Source of the DNA: an uncultured Bacteroidales bacterium | Lineage (GTDB): Bacteria; Bacteroidota; Bacteroidia; Bacteroidales; Marinilabiliaceae | Assembly: GCA_937892255.1 (NCBI GenBank) | Contig: CALAUL010000009.1 | Coordinates: forward strand, 1 to 36,141 | Direction: 5' to 3' | Length of the DNA stretch: 36,141 nt | Shown here: one piece after another, positions 24,411 through 32,648 of the stretch | Numbering within the stretch: the stretch's first letter is position 1 | Layout of the letters: each line of letters starts with the position of its first letter | Program-made: the position numbers and the translations under genes | The notes under the pieces: generated by a model | The model's input: only the letters and a program-made list of their open reading frames with translations | The model's database searches: none | Told to the model about the DNA's origin: nothing

Positions 24411-24442
24411 AAGACCACCCTGCATATTGGCAAGGTGGTCTT
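24411..24442 (-). terminator. Terminator of the small secreted protein gene
   Basis: AAGACCACC (24411-24419) pairs perfectly with GGTGGTCTT (24434-24442). On the minus strand it is followed by TTTTT and then a G7 run (24401-24407). Confidence 0.75.
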
Positions 24443-24468
24443 CTCGTATGATAACTTTAACGGCTTAA

Positions 24469-25194
24469 TTATCTGCAAATAAACTTTTTCATCTCGTTGC
24501 CAAAACGCACGATATATACTCCAGACTGTGGCAACTCTACCGACGATGCTGTTCCCTTAAATATTAGCGAACCTGTAATAGAATAGACTTCGAAGTTTTG
24601 AGTCTTATCGCATATCAGCTGACGGTCTATTATACGGAACGACTCCACTTCTACATCATCTACAGACGTCGGTTCGTCAACATCGATAGCAACAAACGTT
24701 GCAGTCGTCAACACACTTCCCCATGCACTCTTATAAGCTTCAATACTCTCCGCTGGAACGTACACGGTCTGTATCTTAGAGTTAAGAAATACATCTGTAC
24801 CGAGAACAGGCGGAGTGACTGCATAAGAGATAAACTCCTTCAGGTTTCTCAACATTGCAAATGTTTTGTCCCCTATATTCTCAACATACTCACCTATTGT
24901 CACTTTGGTAATGTTATCATTCTGACCACCAAAAATATTTTGGCCTGACGAACCTCCTTTTAACATTACAACATTATAGTCTTTGCCATTATACTGGTAT
25001 GAGCTTTCTACGACAACTTCCGACGAGATTCCTATTTTCGATATACAAATTGCGTAATCATCTGCATCAATAATATATGTAGCACTCTCTAACCCGGCAA
25101 AAGATACAACTCCGGCATCTGAAAATTCGTAGTCTGTTGCCATCAATGATGTCACACAAACTGTTGTTAGAAGCGTTGCAAAAAATCTTTTCAT
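24469..25194 (-). CDS. Secreted protein with type IX-like C-terminal tail
   Basis: This 241-residue exported protein has a signal peptide 1-19 (ending SLMATD). The middle (80-165) has one or two leucine-rich BspA-like units: ITKVTIGEYVENIGDKTFAM, LKEFISYAVTPPVLGTDVF, VYVPAESIEAYKSAW. The last 60 residues resemble a type IX secretion sorting domain: FEVYSITGSLIFKG, then GVYIVRFGNEMKKF. It ends in ICR rather than the more usual basic VK/K end. It is a probable surface protein; length is short for the BspA family. It has its own good promoter and terminator. Confidence 0.75.
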   Translation of the reverse strand: MKRFFATLLTTVCVTSLMATDYEFSDAGVVSFAGLESATYIIDADDYAICISKIGISSEVVVESSYQYNGKDYNVVMLKGGSSGQNIFGGQNDNITKVTIGEYVENIGDKTFAMLRNLKEFISYAVTPPVLGTDVFLNSKIQTVYVPAESIEAYKSAWGSVLTTATFVAIDVDEPTSVDDVEVESFRIIDRQLICDKTQNFEVYSITGSLIFKGTASSVELPQSGVYIVRFGNEMKKFICR

Positions 25195-25243
25195 ATTACA
25201 ATATTTTGGTATATTAATTCTCTTGTTTACTTTATGCTAAACG

Positions 25244-25274
25244 CAAACATAATACTTATTTGCTTAACGACAAA
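25244..25274 (-). promoter_or_regulatory. Promoter of the small secreted protein gene
   Basis: TTTG (25271-25274), a 19-bp spacer and TATGTTTG (25244-25251) on the minus strand, about 50 bp before the ATG. Both elements and the spacing match the consensus. Confidence 0.65.
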
Positions 25275-25278
25275 CTTT

Positions 25279-28278
25279 TTACTGATTTTTTGACAATCTT
25301 TCCGGGATTTTTATTCCGGACATTTCGTATGTTTCTCGCAGTATTTCCATTCTTACGGATAGCGACATGTCATCGTATTTTGTCTGTGTTGCAACATCGG
25401 CATGTTTTTTCAGTTTTGCCGTGGTGATGTCTATGTCTATATCTTCAAGAGTTCCCTCAATGTTTACACCTGCTTTAAATAAGAGTGGCGATTTCAATAT
25501 AGATACGTGATATTTTAGTTTACTCATGTTGACATCTTGTTCTCCACCTACTACGGCTTTGTATCTGTCCATGTTGGCAACAAATGGCAAGAGTCTTACA
25601 TATCCGGTATCCACGAGCACATTGAAAGAGAGTGTATCCATGTAATTCTCCTTTTTGTTTTTAAACATCAGCACTTTAGATATCTTAGCAAATGTCTCAG
25701 TATCGAGCAGAGTCAACCGTTTTGCTCCTACATGCATCGACGCTTTGAGGGTATTAAGGTCAACGGTAAGAGTGCTATCCATCTGCATTTTAGCGGCAAA
25801 GTAGCAGTCCACTGTTCCTTTCAAAGGCTTCATCATCGGCATGAGCGAGTCTATGCCTATCGAACTTACTATCTCTTCTATATCAGCTTTTTCCCATCGT
25901 ACGAAACAGTTGATGTTTGCTTTATCTTTCATTTCGTTTGCCTTATACGACATTATGGTTATGGCTCTCGACTCGCCTTGTCTGAAGACCAAATCTGTCA
26001 TGTGCAAAGCTCCATTGGTAACTTGCAAATGACCTCTCACTCTTTTGAAATTCAGTTTACTCCATACCACATGTTCAGCTTTTGCTCCTATCTTGAAGTT
26101 CAGAAACTCAGGTATCACGAATATCTGATTTGGCATACTATCCGTTGCGACGAGATTGTCCGTTGTGGCTACCACCATCGTTGAGTCGTTTAGCGATGAC
26201 ACCGTCGAGACCCGCTCTTCCTCGTCTTTCACTATTGCGGAGAGCAATTCGTTGAAGTTGATAGTATCTGCCTCCATATCTAATGTTGCATTTAATGGTG
26301 TTCCTGTCTTTATAGCGTAGTAGAGATTGTGTATAGAGCCACTCATTGACATTGAGGAATGTCCTGTTTTGACTTTGCATGACTCTATTTTTATCTCTCT
26401 CTCTCCTTGTGTCACGTGTATATCTTCCGCTTCGATGGGCATTGCGTATTGAGGTATTCCGACTCGTATCCTTCTCAATTGCAAATCTCCTTTTGAATTC
26501 CACAACGTATCGTTCTCCTTTGCCAACATCATCGACGAATTGAGCATCTCTGTTATGCCACGTGTTCCGTATATCGATGACAATATAGTATCGCACCTCA
26601 TGCCTATATTGACATAAGGTTGCTTTTTGTTGTTTTTCATAGGACGAAGTTCGTTGTCTGACTCCAAGTGCTTGGCAAATATTCGCAGTGTGTCACTTCT
26701 AAACGAGAATCTGTTTGCTCTTGCCTGACAGATGATTGTCGCAATAGATGTGGAATCTCGTTCCATGAGGGTCTTTGCCTTGGCGTGAAAGTCCGTCACT
26801 CGGATACGCAGGTTATCGTTTCTCAACAGCAATCTGTCTACGTCTACAATCACTTTCAACGTGTCACTGCCTTTGAACAATAGATGAGCATCGTTCTGCA
26901 AGCTGAACCCGATTGTGTCATTTATGACTTTCAGGCTGTCTATATCCACAACGCCTTTGAAACGCATTCTGCCATAGTCAGAGTCAATTATATGCGACAA
27001 GCGAAAGTTTATGTCCATGTCAGCATTTACAACACCTTGCATTGTTGTGTTTTCCAACGGCAAGACTTTCGACAATGACGACAGTGCCACATCTGTCTTG
27101 ATATGCCCGCTTACTCGTGCATCGGAAAGCAACTCTTCTACATTTAGAGATGCATCTATCTCCGAGTTTCCTCCTAAGAAGTAAAGTTTTTCTATTCGCA
27201 AATACGACGATGTCGGATTCTGTGCGTCCAAACATGCGGTAAAGAGAGCCGACAAATCTTCTATCGGATAATCCATTCCTTCATATTGCGCTTTTACTTT
27301 GTCTATCTCCGCTTTGCAATTCACTACAGGATATGTACTATTGGTAAGTGCTCCGACTACCGTTCCCGACAAACTCACAAATCCTCCCTCCACATCTATA
27401 GGAGCACTGATATACTCTTTGGGTATCTGAGCAAAAAGATCTTCCACTCTCGGTGTCTCTATTCCAAAGCGCACATTCACGTCTAACCCGACGCTATCCG
27501 GTTCGAGCCAGCCGTCCATGAACAGCTTGCTGTCGTCTATATCCATATTCGTCTCTTTCAAAACGTACTTCCCGCTCTCCATATCGTACTCCACATGACC
27601 ATCTATACCCAACGACATACCTCTTATATACTGCGAATTGTTCACCATCAGATGTGTCGTGCGGTCCGAGAGCCTCATGTCTACGTCGAGAGTTTGCAGA
27701 TTCATATCTCCATCGGCAAAGAGATTGAAATCAGCTAAATATAGGTTTGTCTTTGTCGTCCTGTCACTGTAATTTATTTGTGCATTATCAATGGTTATTC
27801 GTCGCAACGTGATGGGCATATCGCTCTCTGTAGTATCTGCATTTGCGGTATCGGACTCTTTAACGATGTCCCAGTTGCACACGCCATATTCGTTCTTAAA
27901 CAGACGCACTTGCGGATGTCTTATGCGTGCTCTGCCTATACTCAGTTCGCCATCAATGAGATACCTCATCAGATTGATGCCCAACCTCAGTTCATCAAAG
28001 ACAACAAGTGTATCGGCCTTTGTCGCCACACTGTCTTGCTGATGGAAAGCATGACCTACAACAACTCCATCTACTATCTTCAAGCCAAAACGAGGGAACG
28101 AAGAGAAGAATGTTGCCTCTACAGATTTCAATTTTACATCGGCATCGAGGTATTTATCAGCATACTTGTGTACCAAGGGTGTCAACATCTCGGGTGTGAC
28201 GATGAAGTTCAGACATATAGCCACCAACAACATAAATGTCGCCACAATCGAAGCAACAACTATCAAAATTCGCACCAT
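25279..28278 (-). CDS. AsmA-family protein
   Basis: A 999-residue inner-membrane-anchored protein. One N-terminal membrane segment (about 3-27) is followed by the AsmA-type opening (TPEMLTPLVHKYADKYLDADVKLKSVEATFFSSFPRFGLKI, approximately 33-74). Long beta-strand repeats then run to the end. AsmA/TamB relatives form periplasmic bridges thought to carry phospholipids to the outer membrane. This length and the single anchor fit the group, but which subfamily it belongs to cannot be told by eye. It is divergent from ung; the gap between the two is 115 bp. Confidence 0.85.
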   Translation of the reverse strand: MVRILIVVASIVATFMLLVAICLNFIVTPEMLTPLVHKYADKYLDADVKLKSVEATFFSSFPRFGLKIVDGVVVGHAFHQQDSVATKADTLVVFDELRLGINLMRYLIDGELSIGRARIRHPQVRLFKNEYGVCNWDIVKESDTANADTTESDMPITLRRITIDNAQINYSDRTTKTNLYLADFNLFADGDMNLQTLDVDMRLSDRTTHLMVNNSQYIRGMSLGIDGHVEYDMESGKYVLKETNMDIDDSKLFMDGWLEPDSVGLDVNVRFGIETPRVEDLFAQIPKEYISAPIDVEGGFVSLSGTVVGALTNSTYPVVNCKAEIDKVKAQYEGMDYPIEDLSALFTACLDAQNPTSSYLRIEKLYFLGGNSEIDASLNVEELLSDARVSGHIKTDVALSSLSKVLPLENTTMQGVVNADMDINFRLSHIIDSDYGRMRFKGVVDIDSLKVINDTIGFSLQNDAHLLFKGSDTLKVIVDVDRLLLRNDNLRIRVTDFHAKAKTLMERDSTSIATIICQARANRFSFRSDTLRIFAKHLESDNELRPMKNNKKQPYVNIGMRCDTILSSIYGTRGITEMLNSSMMLAKENDTLWNSKGDLQLRRIRVGIPQYAMPIEAEDIHVTQGEREIKIESCKVKTGHSSMSMSGSIHNLYYAIKTGTPLNATLDMEADTINFNELLSAIVKDEEERVSTVSSLNDSTMVVATTDNLVATDSMPNQIFVIPEFLNFKIGAKAEHVVWSKLNFKRVRGHLQVTNGALHMTDLVFRQGESRAITIMSYKANEMKDKANINCFVRWEKADIEEIVSSIGIDSLMPMMKPLKGTVDCYFAAKMQMDSTLTVDLNTLKASMHVGAKRLTLLDTETFAKISKVLMFKNKKENYMDTLSFNVLVDTGYVRLLPFVANMDRYKAVVGGEQDVNMSKLKYHVSILKSPLLFKAGVNIEGTLEDIDIDITTAKLKKHADVATQTKYDDMSLSVRMEILRETYEMSGIKIPERLSKNQ

Positions 28279-28323
28279 CGCTTTTCTTCCTTTACATTTA
28301 ACAACGCTTCATATATTCGCTTA

Positions 28324-28331
28324 CAAAAGTA
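28324..28331 (-). promoter_or_regulatory. -7 element of the AsmA-family gene
   Basis: TACTTTTG on the minus strand, 46 bp before the ATG. It lies back-to-back with the ung promoter. Confidence 0.45.
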
Positions 28332-28356
28332 TAAAAACATAACGACTTGCATACTG

Positions 28357-28388
28357 TTTGCAATATTCAATTCGACGAATTATCTTTG
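28357..28388 (+). promoter_or_regulatory. Promoter of ung, nearly abutting the start codon
   Basis: TTTG (28357-28360), 20 bp, then TATCTTTG (28381-28388): an excellent consensus match. Only five bases separate the -7 element from the ATG at 28394, so transcription would begin at or beside the start codon. Confidence 0.65.
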
Positions 28389-28393
28389 TTTCC

Positions 28394-29062
28394 ATGAATG
28401 ACATTATAAGAGATAGCTGGAAGGAATACCTTCAACCTGAATTTGACAGCGAATACTTCAAGGCATTGGCACGTTTTGTAAATGCAGAATATGCCAATCC
28501 CGCTGTACGCATATTTCCACCCAAAGAGCAGATATTCAACGCCTTCAAGATGTGCCACGTCAACGATATAAAAGTTGTCATCTTAGGTCAAGACCCTTAC
28601 CATGAAGTCAATCAAGCTCATGGCCTTTGTTTCTCTGTCAACGAAGGCATTGTCATTCCTCCGTCGCTACGCAACATCTTCAAGGAAATAGAGTCCGACT
28701 TAGGCGTTACACCTCCCGACAACGGCTATTTGGTACGTTGGGCCAAACAGGGAGTTTTGCTCCTCAATGCTACTCTGACGGTTAGAGAACATTGCGCCGG
28801 GTCTCACCAAAACAGAGGCTGGGAAACTTTTACCGACAATGTTATATCTCGTCTTTCGCAGACACACAACAACTTAGTCTTCATGTTATGGGGTTCGTAT
28901 GCACAAAAGAAAAGCCTCATCATAGACCACAATAAACACCTCATCTTAAAGGCGGCTCACCCGTCACCTCTCTCTGCCTATAGAGGATTCTTTGGTTGCA
29001 GGCACTTCAGTCAGGCCAACGACTATCTGCGTCGTGTAGGAAAGGGTGAGATTGCTTGGTAA
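28394..29062 (+). CDS. ung: Uracil-DNA glycosylase
   Basis: Removes uracil from DNA in base-excision repair. It has 222 residues from MNDIIRDSWKEYLQPEF, which matches the start of relatives; the 12 extra in-frame codons upstream are mostly promoter sequence. Catalytic motif GQDPYHE has Asp67; the usual GQDPYHGPGQAHG here reads HEVNQAHG, an unusual but non-catalytic change. The C-terminal HPSPLSAYRGFFG (from H189) is the DNA-intercalation loop. Family 1 UDG, cytoplasmic. It is the only plus-strand gene between dapA and the window end. Confidence 0.95.
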   Translation: MNDIIRDSWKEYLQPEFDSEYFKALARFVNAEYANPAVRIFPPKEQIFNAFKMCHVNDIKVVILGQDPYHEVNQAHGLCFSVNEGIVIPPSLRNIFKEIESDLGVTPPDNGYLVRWAKQGVLLLNATLTVREHCAGSHQNRGWETFTDNVISRLSQTHNNLVFMLWGSYAQKKSLIIDHNKHLILKAAHPSPLSAYRGFFGCRHFSQANDYLRRVGKGEIAW

Positions 29063-29091
29063 CAGGCTACTACTCTTATTATTTATTATAG

Positions 29092-29559
29092 TCATGATTT
29101 CCAATGTGGCATCTCTGCCATCATCTGCATAGTGGCGTCGGATTTTATCTCAGCGCAATAGTGTTTCATGCCGTTGGTCACTATCACGTACCGCACTCCA
29201 AGTCTGGTGTTGTAACGCAATGCCTGCATAAAGACCTCTTTCGTTATGGGAACATGCGGAGCCTTACACTCTACTATCAAATGAGGATTCATCTTCTTGT
29301 CATACACAACGATGTCGGCACGCTGCTTCAATCCGTTTATCACGACAAGGTGTTCTACTGCCGTCAGTCCCTCGGGATAACCCAAGACGCTCGACATATA
29401 ACACAGAAAGACCTGTCGCACATGCTCTTCGGGTGTCATCTTTACGTATTTCTTCCGACATTTGTCGTACACTTTCAACATGCCGTCTTCGCTCTTAACC
29501 TTTAGCTCTGCTTCGGGAAGATTTAGTTGCGCAAACGTATATTTACCCTCTGTCTCCAA
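29092..29559 (-). CDS. HsdR N-terminal-like nuclease-fold protein
   Basis: This stand-alone 155-residue protein resembles the N-terminal domain of type I restriction HsdR subunits. The PD-(D/E)xK core is visible: a Glu near the helix at 45, D82 in RADIVVYD, then E97-x-K99 in HLIVECKAP, with Gln in FMQALRY following. No helicase, methylase or specificity gene is nearby, so it is not part of a restriction system here. Small proteins of this type are common orphan genes in Bacteroidota. It starts four bases after rsgA ends, so it is probably co-transcribed with it. Function unknown. Confidence 0.8.
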   Translation of the reverse strand: METEGKYTFAQLNLPEAELKVKSEDGMLKVYDKCRKKYVKMTPEEHVRQVFLCYMSSVLGYPEGLTAVEHLVVINGLKQRADIVVYDKKMNPHLIVECKAPHVPITKEVFMQALRYNTRLGVRYVIVTNGMKHYCAEIKSDATMQMMAEMPHWKS

Positions 29560-29563
29560 AGCT

Positions 29564-30487
29564 CTATCTATATTTGCCCCCCTCTACCGAAAGGACAATA
29601 TTAACATAACTCTGATACCTCGAATATGCTATTCGACCATCTTCGACAGCCAATTTGATAGCACACCCCGGCTCGTGCATGTGTGTACAATTGCCAAACT
29701 GACACTTCGACGATTCTTCAAATATGTCTCTGAAATAAAGTCCCACCTCTGATTTGTCAATGTTGGCTATGCCGAAACCCCTTATACCTGGAGTATCTAT
29801 AACATATCCTCCGAACGAAAACTCGTGCATCTCGGCAAATGTCGTAGTATGCTTGCCACTATTATTCACCTCACTTATCTCGTCGGTGCGCAAATTCAAT
29901 CCGGGTTCTATCTTGTTTATAAGCGTCGATTTACCCACCCCCGAATGTCCGGCAATGACACTCACCTTATCTTTTAAGCACTCCTTTACAGCCTCCAATC
30001 CTTCCTCGTTCTTCGCCGACACGTCTAACACCTTGTATCCCATGTCGGTATATATAGCCTTATACTGCTCAAGGTCTTCCAAATGAGAAGCATCGTATCT
30101 GTCCAACTTGTTAAACACCATGATAACAGGCACTCCGAAAGCCTCTGCCGACGCTAAAAACCTATCTATAAACACCGATGTCGTGACTGGATAGTTTATC
30201 GTCACTACTAACAACGCCTGATCTACATTAGCCGCCAAGACATGTGTCTGCTTTGATAAATTGGTCGAACGTCTGACGACATAATTCTTACGGTCCAACA
30301 ACTCACTGATGACACTATCCTCACCATCTTGTTCAAACACCACAAAGTCTCCCACCGCAACAGGATTTGTACTTTTAATATCATCAAGTCGCATTCTTCC
30401 TTTAATGCGACAACTATACAATATGCCATTCTCATCACGAACAACATACCTACTACCTGTTGATTTTACGACTACACCTTTGGGCAT
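29564..30487 (-). CDS. rsgA: Ribosome biogenesis GTPase RsgA
   Basis: This circularly permuted GTPase checks 30S subunit maturation. It has 307 residues: OB fold 1-85, G4 NKLD (126-129), G5 SAK (157-159), G1 GHSGVGKST (180-188), G3 DTPG (231-234), and a C-terminal zinc site C262, C267, H269, C275 (CQFGNCTHMHEPGC). The motif order G4-G5-G1-G3 is diagnostic. A -7 box TATATTTG lies at 30510-30517 on the minus strand, 23 bp before the ATG. The HsdR-N-like gene follows in the same operon. Confidence 0.97.
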   Translation of the reverse strand: MPKGVVVKSTGSRYVVRDENGILYSCRIKGRMRLDDIKSTNPVAVGDFVVFEQDGEDSVISELLDRKNYVVRRSTNLSKQTHVLAANVDQALLVVTINYPVTTSVFIDRFLASAEAFGVPVIMVFNKLDRYDASHLEDLEQYKAIYTDMGYKVLDVSAKNEEGLEAVKECLKDKVSVIAGHSGVGKSTLINKIEPGLNLRTDEISEVNNSGKHTTTFAEMHEFSFGGYVIDTPGIRGFGIANIDKSEVGLYFRDIFEESSKCQFGNCTHMHEPGCAIKLAVEDGRIAYSRYQSYVNIVLSVEGGKYR

Positions 30488-30638
30488 GATTCTTTATGTT
30501 TGTATTGTGCAAATATATATAAAAAACAAAGAAGCAGTTTTACTATAACCCAATATATTTACCCTACTCATGCAAATTCTGATTTATAGCCAATCAAAGA
30601 ATAGCCCGTATCCATTCCAACAACGCAACATACAAAAC

Positions 30639-30674
30639 AAAGTATCCTCCAGACATCTGTCTGAAGGATACTTT
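30639..30674 (-). terminator. Terminator of the tRNA cluster
   Basis: A perfect 10-bp stem AAAGTATCCT (30639-30648) with AGGATACTTT (30665-30674), and an inner CAGAC/GTCTG stem. It lies 12 bp behind the tRNA-Leu 3' end, with a T-rich minus-strand stretch after it. Confidence 0.8.
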
Positions 30675-30685
30675 ATTCGTTATTG

Positions 30686-30770
30686 TACTCGAAGCGGGAC
30701 TTGAACCCGCACGGCTTTAAAGGCCACGGGATTTTAAGTCCCGCGTGTCTACCGATTCCACCATTCGAGC
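30686..30770 (-). tRNA. tRNA-Leu (TAA)
   Basis: An 85-base gene with a long variable arm (GTGGCCTTTAAAGCC region), as in class II tRNAs. The acceptor stem is GCTCGAA/TTCGAGT, the T loop GTTCAAG, and the anticodon loop CTTAAAA gives TAA. CCA is not encoded. It is the last of three tRNA genes. Confidence 0.95.
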
Positions 30771-30778
30771 GACACTTG

Positions 30779-30851
30779 AGCGGAAAACGAGACTCGAACT
30801 CGCGACCCCAACCTTGGCAAGGTTGTGCTCTACCAACTGAGCTATTTCCGC
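30779..30851 (-). tRNA. tRNA-Gly (GCC)
   Basis: A 73-base gene with acceptor stem GCGGAAA/TTTCCGC, D arm AGCTCAGTTGGTAGAGC, anticodon loop TTGCCAA and T loop GTTCGAG. The discriminator base is T and CCA is not encoded. Confidence 0.96.
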
Positions 30852-30862
30852 ATTAAAAAAAG

Positions 30863-30937
30863 TCGGGGTACCAGGATTCGAACCTGGGACCCCCTGCTCC
30901 CAAAGCAGGTGCGCTAACCGGACTGCGCTACACCCCG
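30863..30937 (-). tRNA. tRNA-Pro (TGG)
   Basis: A 75-base gene with acceptor stem CGGGGTG/TACCCCG, anticodon loop TTTGGGA giving TGG, and T arm CCAGGTTCGAATCCTGG. It is the first of the three clustered tRNA genes. CCA is not encoded. Confidence 0.96.
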
Positions 30938-30952
30938 TTCTCAAATGCAGTG

Positions 30953-30960
30953 CAAAGATA
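30953..30960 (-). promoter_or_regulatory. -7 element of the tRNA operon
   Basis: TATCTTTG on the minus strand, 15 bp before the tRNA-Pro 5' end. One transcript would cover Pro, Gly and Leu tRNAs and stop at 30639. Confidence 0.5.
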
Positions 30961-31008
30961 AAGACTGTTTCCGTAAATACAATAGCTACACTGTATATTT
31001 TACACTTT

Positions 31009-32262
31009 TTAACGCCAAATAATCTCTATATCTTTGATTCTTATATCAATCTTAGGCCTATCACCGTTCAATGCGACAGACGCTATTTTATCCACTACTG
31101 ACATACCTTCTGTCACTTCTGCAAAGACGGTATAATCCCCGTCTAAATATGGTGCTCCGCCAATAGTCGTATAGGCCGAAATCTGCTCCGAAGTGAATCT
31201 CTTGCCATATTCCTTCTCTATGCCTCGCAAATCTACTTCGCTGAACTTTCGTCCTGCCACTATGAAGAACTGCGAGCCATCACATCTATTGCTCTTATTG
31301 TGATCCTCGGGCAACTTCGACGCTGCCACCATTCCACGTTTATGGAAGAGATGCTTGTGTATATCCATAGGCAATGTATATCCCGGGCCTTGCCAACCTA
31401 CTACATCATCGGCCTTGGCATAACGTGTATCTGCAGCTCCCGTCTGTATTAGATAGTTGGGCAACACTCGGTGTACCATTAGGCTATCATAGAAATCCTC
31501 ACATACGAGTTTTATGAAGTTGTCACGATACTCTTTCGTCTCATTGAATAGGCGTATCTTGATGTCTCCCATCGTCGTCTTTATCTTAAAACCAGCTATC
31601 CGAGTGTAACTTGGGTAGGTCTTGTTGCTTTTAAGTCGCAGCTCATAGATATTATAATGCGTCTCCACAAGTTTAGCCATGAGGGTTACCAGCTTGTCAG
31701 CCGACACTATCTTGTTGCCGTCAGTGGCCAAGCCTCTCAAACAACCTTTGTTATCTATCACTGCCGCACCCTCTTTGAGTTCCGATATACTCAGCATCCC
31801 GTCAGAGTATCTAAATGAGGTCTTCAATGTCTTTTTCTTCTTGCAGTCGAGGGTATATATCGTGTCGGTCGAAGCAAGTTTTGTGGTGTCTATCGGCATA
31901 AGTTTCTCCTTGTTGCGCTTCCCTATGCGCAGTGCTACGAGGTTATTATCCAAGTCATACGCTACATAGCCGTACACCGGATGCGCTGCTTTGCTCTCCA
32001 TGGTGTTTATCTTTGCAGTATATGCCCCCTTAAACCACTCTAATGACGTTATGACAATATCTGCACCGACGTAGACTCCTTGTCCGTCTGCTATCTTTTG
32101 CCCATAGACATCGTAAGTGATAATCCGGACCATAGAGTTAAGACTTCGCTCATAATATGTCGGTCGTGCTTTTGTTTTCGACGACTTCGAAGCATTCTTC
32201 TTATCGTCATTGCCACAACTCGCAAACAATAGCACTGCAATAAGCAATATACAATTTCTCAT
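31009..32262 (-). CDS. Lipoprotein: trypsin-like pseudo-protease plus cyclophilin
   Basis: This 417-residue lipoprotein (lipobox FASC, C16) has two parts. Residues 225-417 are a cyclophilin-type peptidyl-prolyl isomerase: FKIKTTMGDIKIRL, HRVLPNYLIQTGA, GSQFFIVAG, and GGAPYLDGDYTVFAEVTEG. Residues 43-205 resemble an HtrA/trypsin-like fold: GQGVYVGADIVITSLEWF, YDLDNNLVALRI, GAAVIDNKGCLRGL. All three triad positions look replaced (Glu75 for His, Asn107 for Asp, Ala166/167 for Ser), so it would not cleave. It overlaps the upstream gene by four bases and ends the isomerase operon. The PPIase half is firm; the pseudo-protease half is from pattern alone. Confidence 0.85.
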   Translation of the reverse strand: MRNCILLIAVLLFASCGNDDKKNASKSSKTKARPTYYERSLNSMVRIITYDVYGQKIADGQGVYVGADIVITSLEWFKGAYTAKINTMESKAAHPVYGYVAYDLDNNLVALRIGKRNKEKLMPIDTTKLASTDTIYTLDCKKKKTLKTSFRYSDGMLSISELKEGAAVIDNKGCLRGLATDGNKIVSADKLVTLMAKLVETHYNIYELRLKSNKTYPSYTRIAGFKIKTTMGDIKIRLFNETKEYRDNFIKLVCEDFYDSLMVHRVLPNYLIQTGAADTRYAKADDVVGWQGPGYTLPMDIHKHLFHKRGMVAASKLPEDHNKSNRCDGSQFFIVAGRKFSEVDLRGIEKEYGKRFTSEQISAYTTIGGAPYLDGDYTVFAEVTEGMSVVDKIASVALNGDRPKIDIRIKDIEIIWR

Positions 32263-32648
32263 ACTTTTCTCTTTTTACGCCCTGCCAATATCGGCGCAAC
32301 AAATGTCGTCAGAACTACAACAAACCACAGATTTCCCGTTGTAATATCATACATCGACACAAGGTCTGACACCGAGCCTCCGCCTTTCAATATCATCGTG
32401 AGGTCAAATAGATTTGTCAGCACAACCCACATAACACCGAAGAACAGATAATCTCTCCCCTTGCACCCTTTTATCTTCGGCACAAGCCACATCGCAACAA
32501 GCAATATGCACAACGAGAGTATCACGCCACTCAATGGATTCGACATACAGCCAAGATATTTATCCAAGACATTCTCTCTAAGTCCTCCGTTCAATATAGC
32601 TATGGAGACAATCGACAGCCATACCAAAGTTGCGTATATGTACTTCAT
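32259..32648 (-). CDS. Small four-helix membrane protein
   Basis: A 129-residue protein with about four membrane segments (5-22, 39-55, 67-84, 107-122) and a basic C-terminus GRKKRKV. I do not recognise a family. It overlaps both neighbours by four bases (ATGA-type at 32645-32648 and 32259-32262), so it is translated together with the isomerases. It may anchor or assist them in the inner membrane. Confidence 0.75.
   Translation of the reverse strand: MKYIYATLVWLSIVSIAILNGGLRENVLDKYLGCMSNPLSGVILSLCILLVAMWLVPKIKGCKGRDYLFFGVMWVVLTNLFDLTMILKGGGSVSDLVSMYDITTGNLWFVVVLTTFVAPILAGRKKRKV

Noticed and set aside
29092..29559. Type I restriction-modification locus
   Set aside because: Only an HsdR-N-like domain is present; helicase, HsdM and HsdS genes are missing on both sides.
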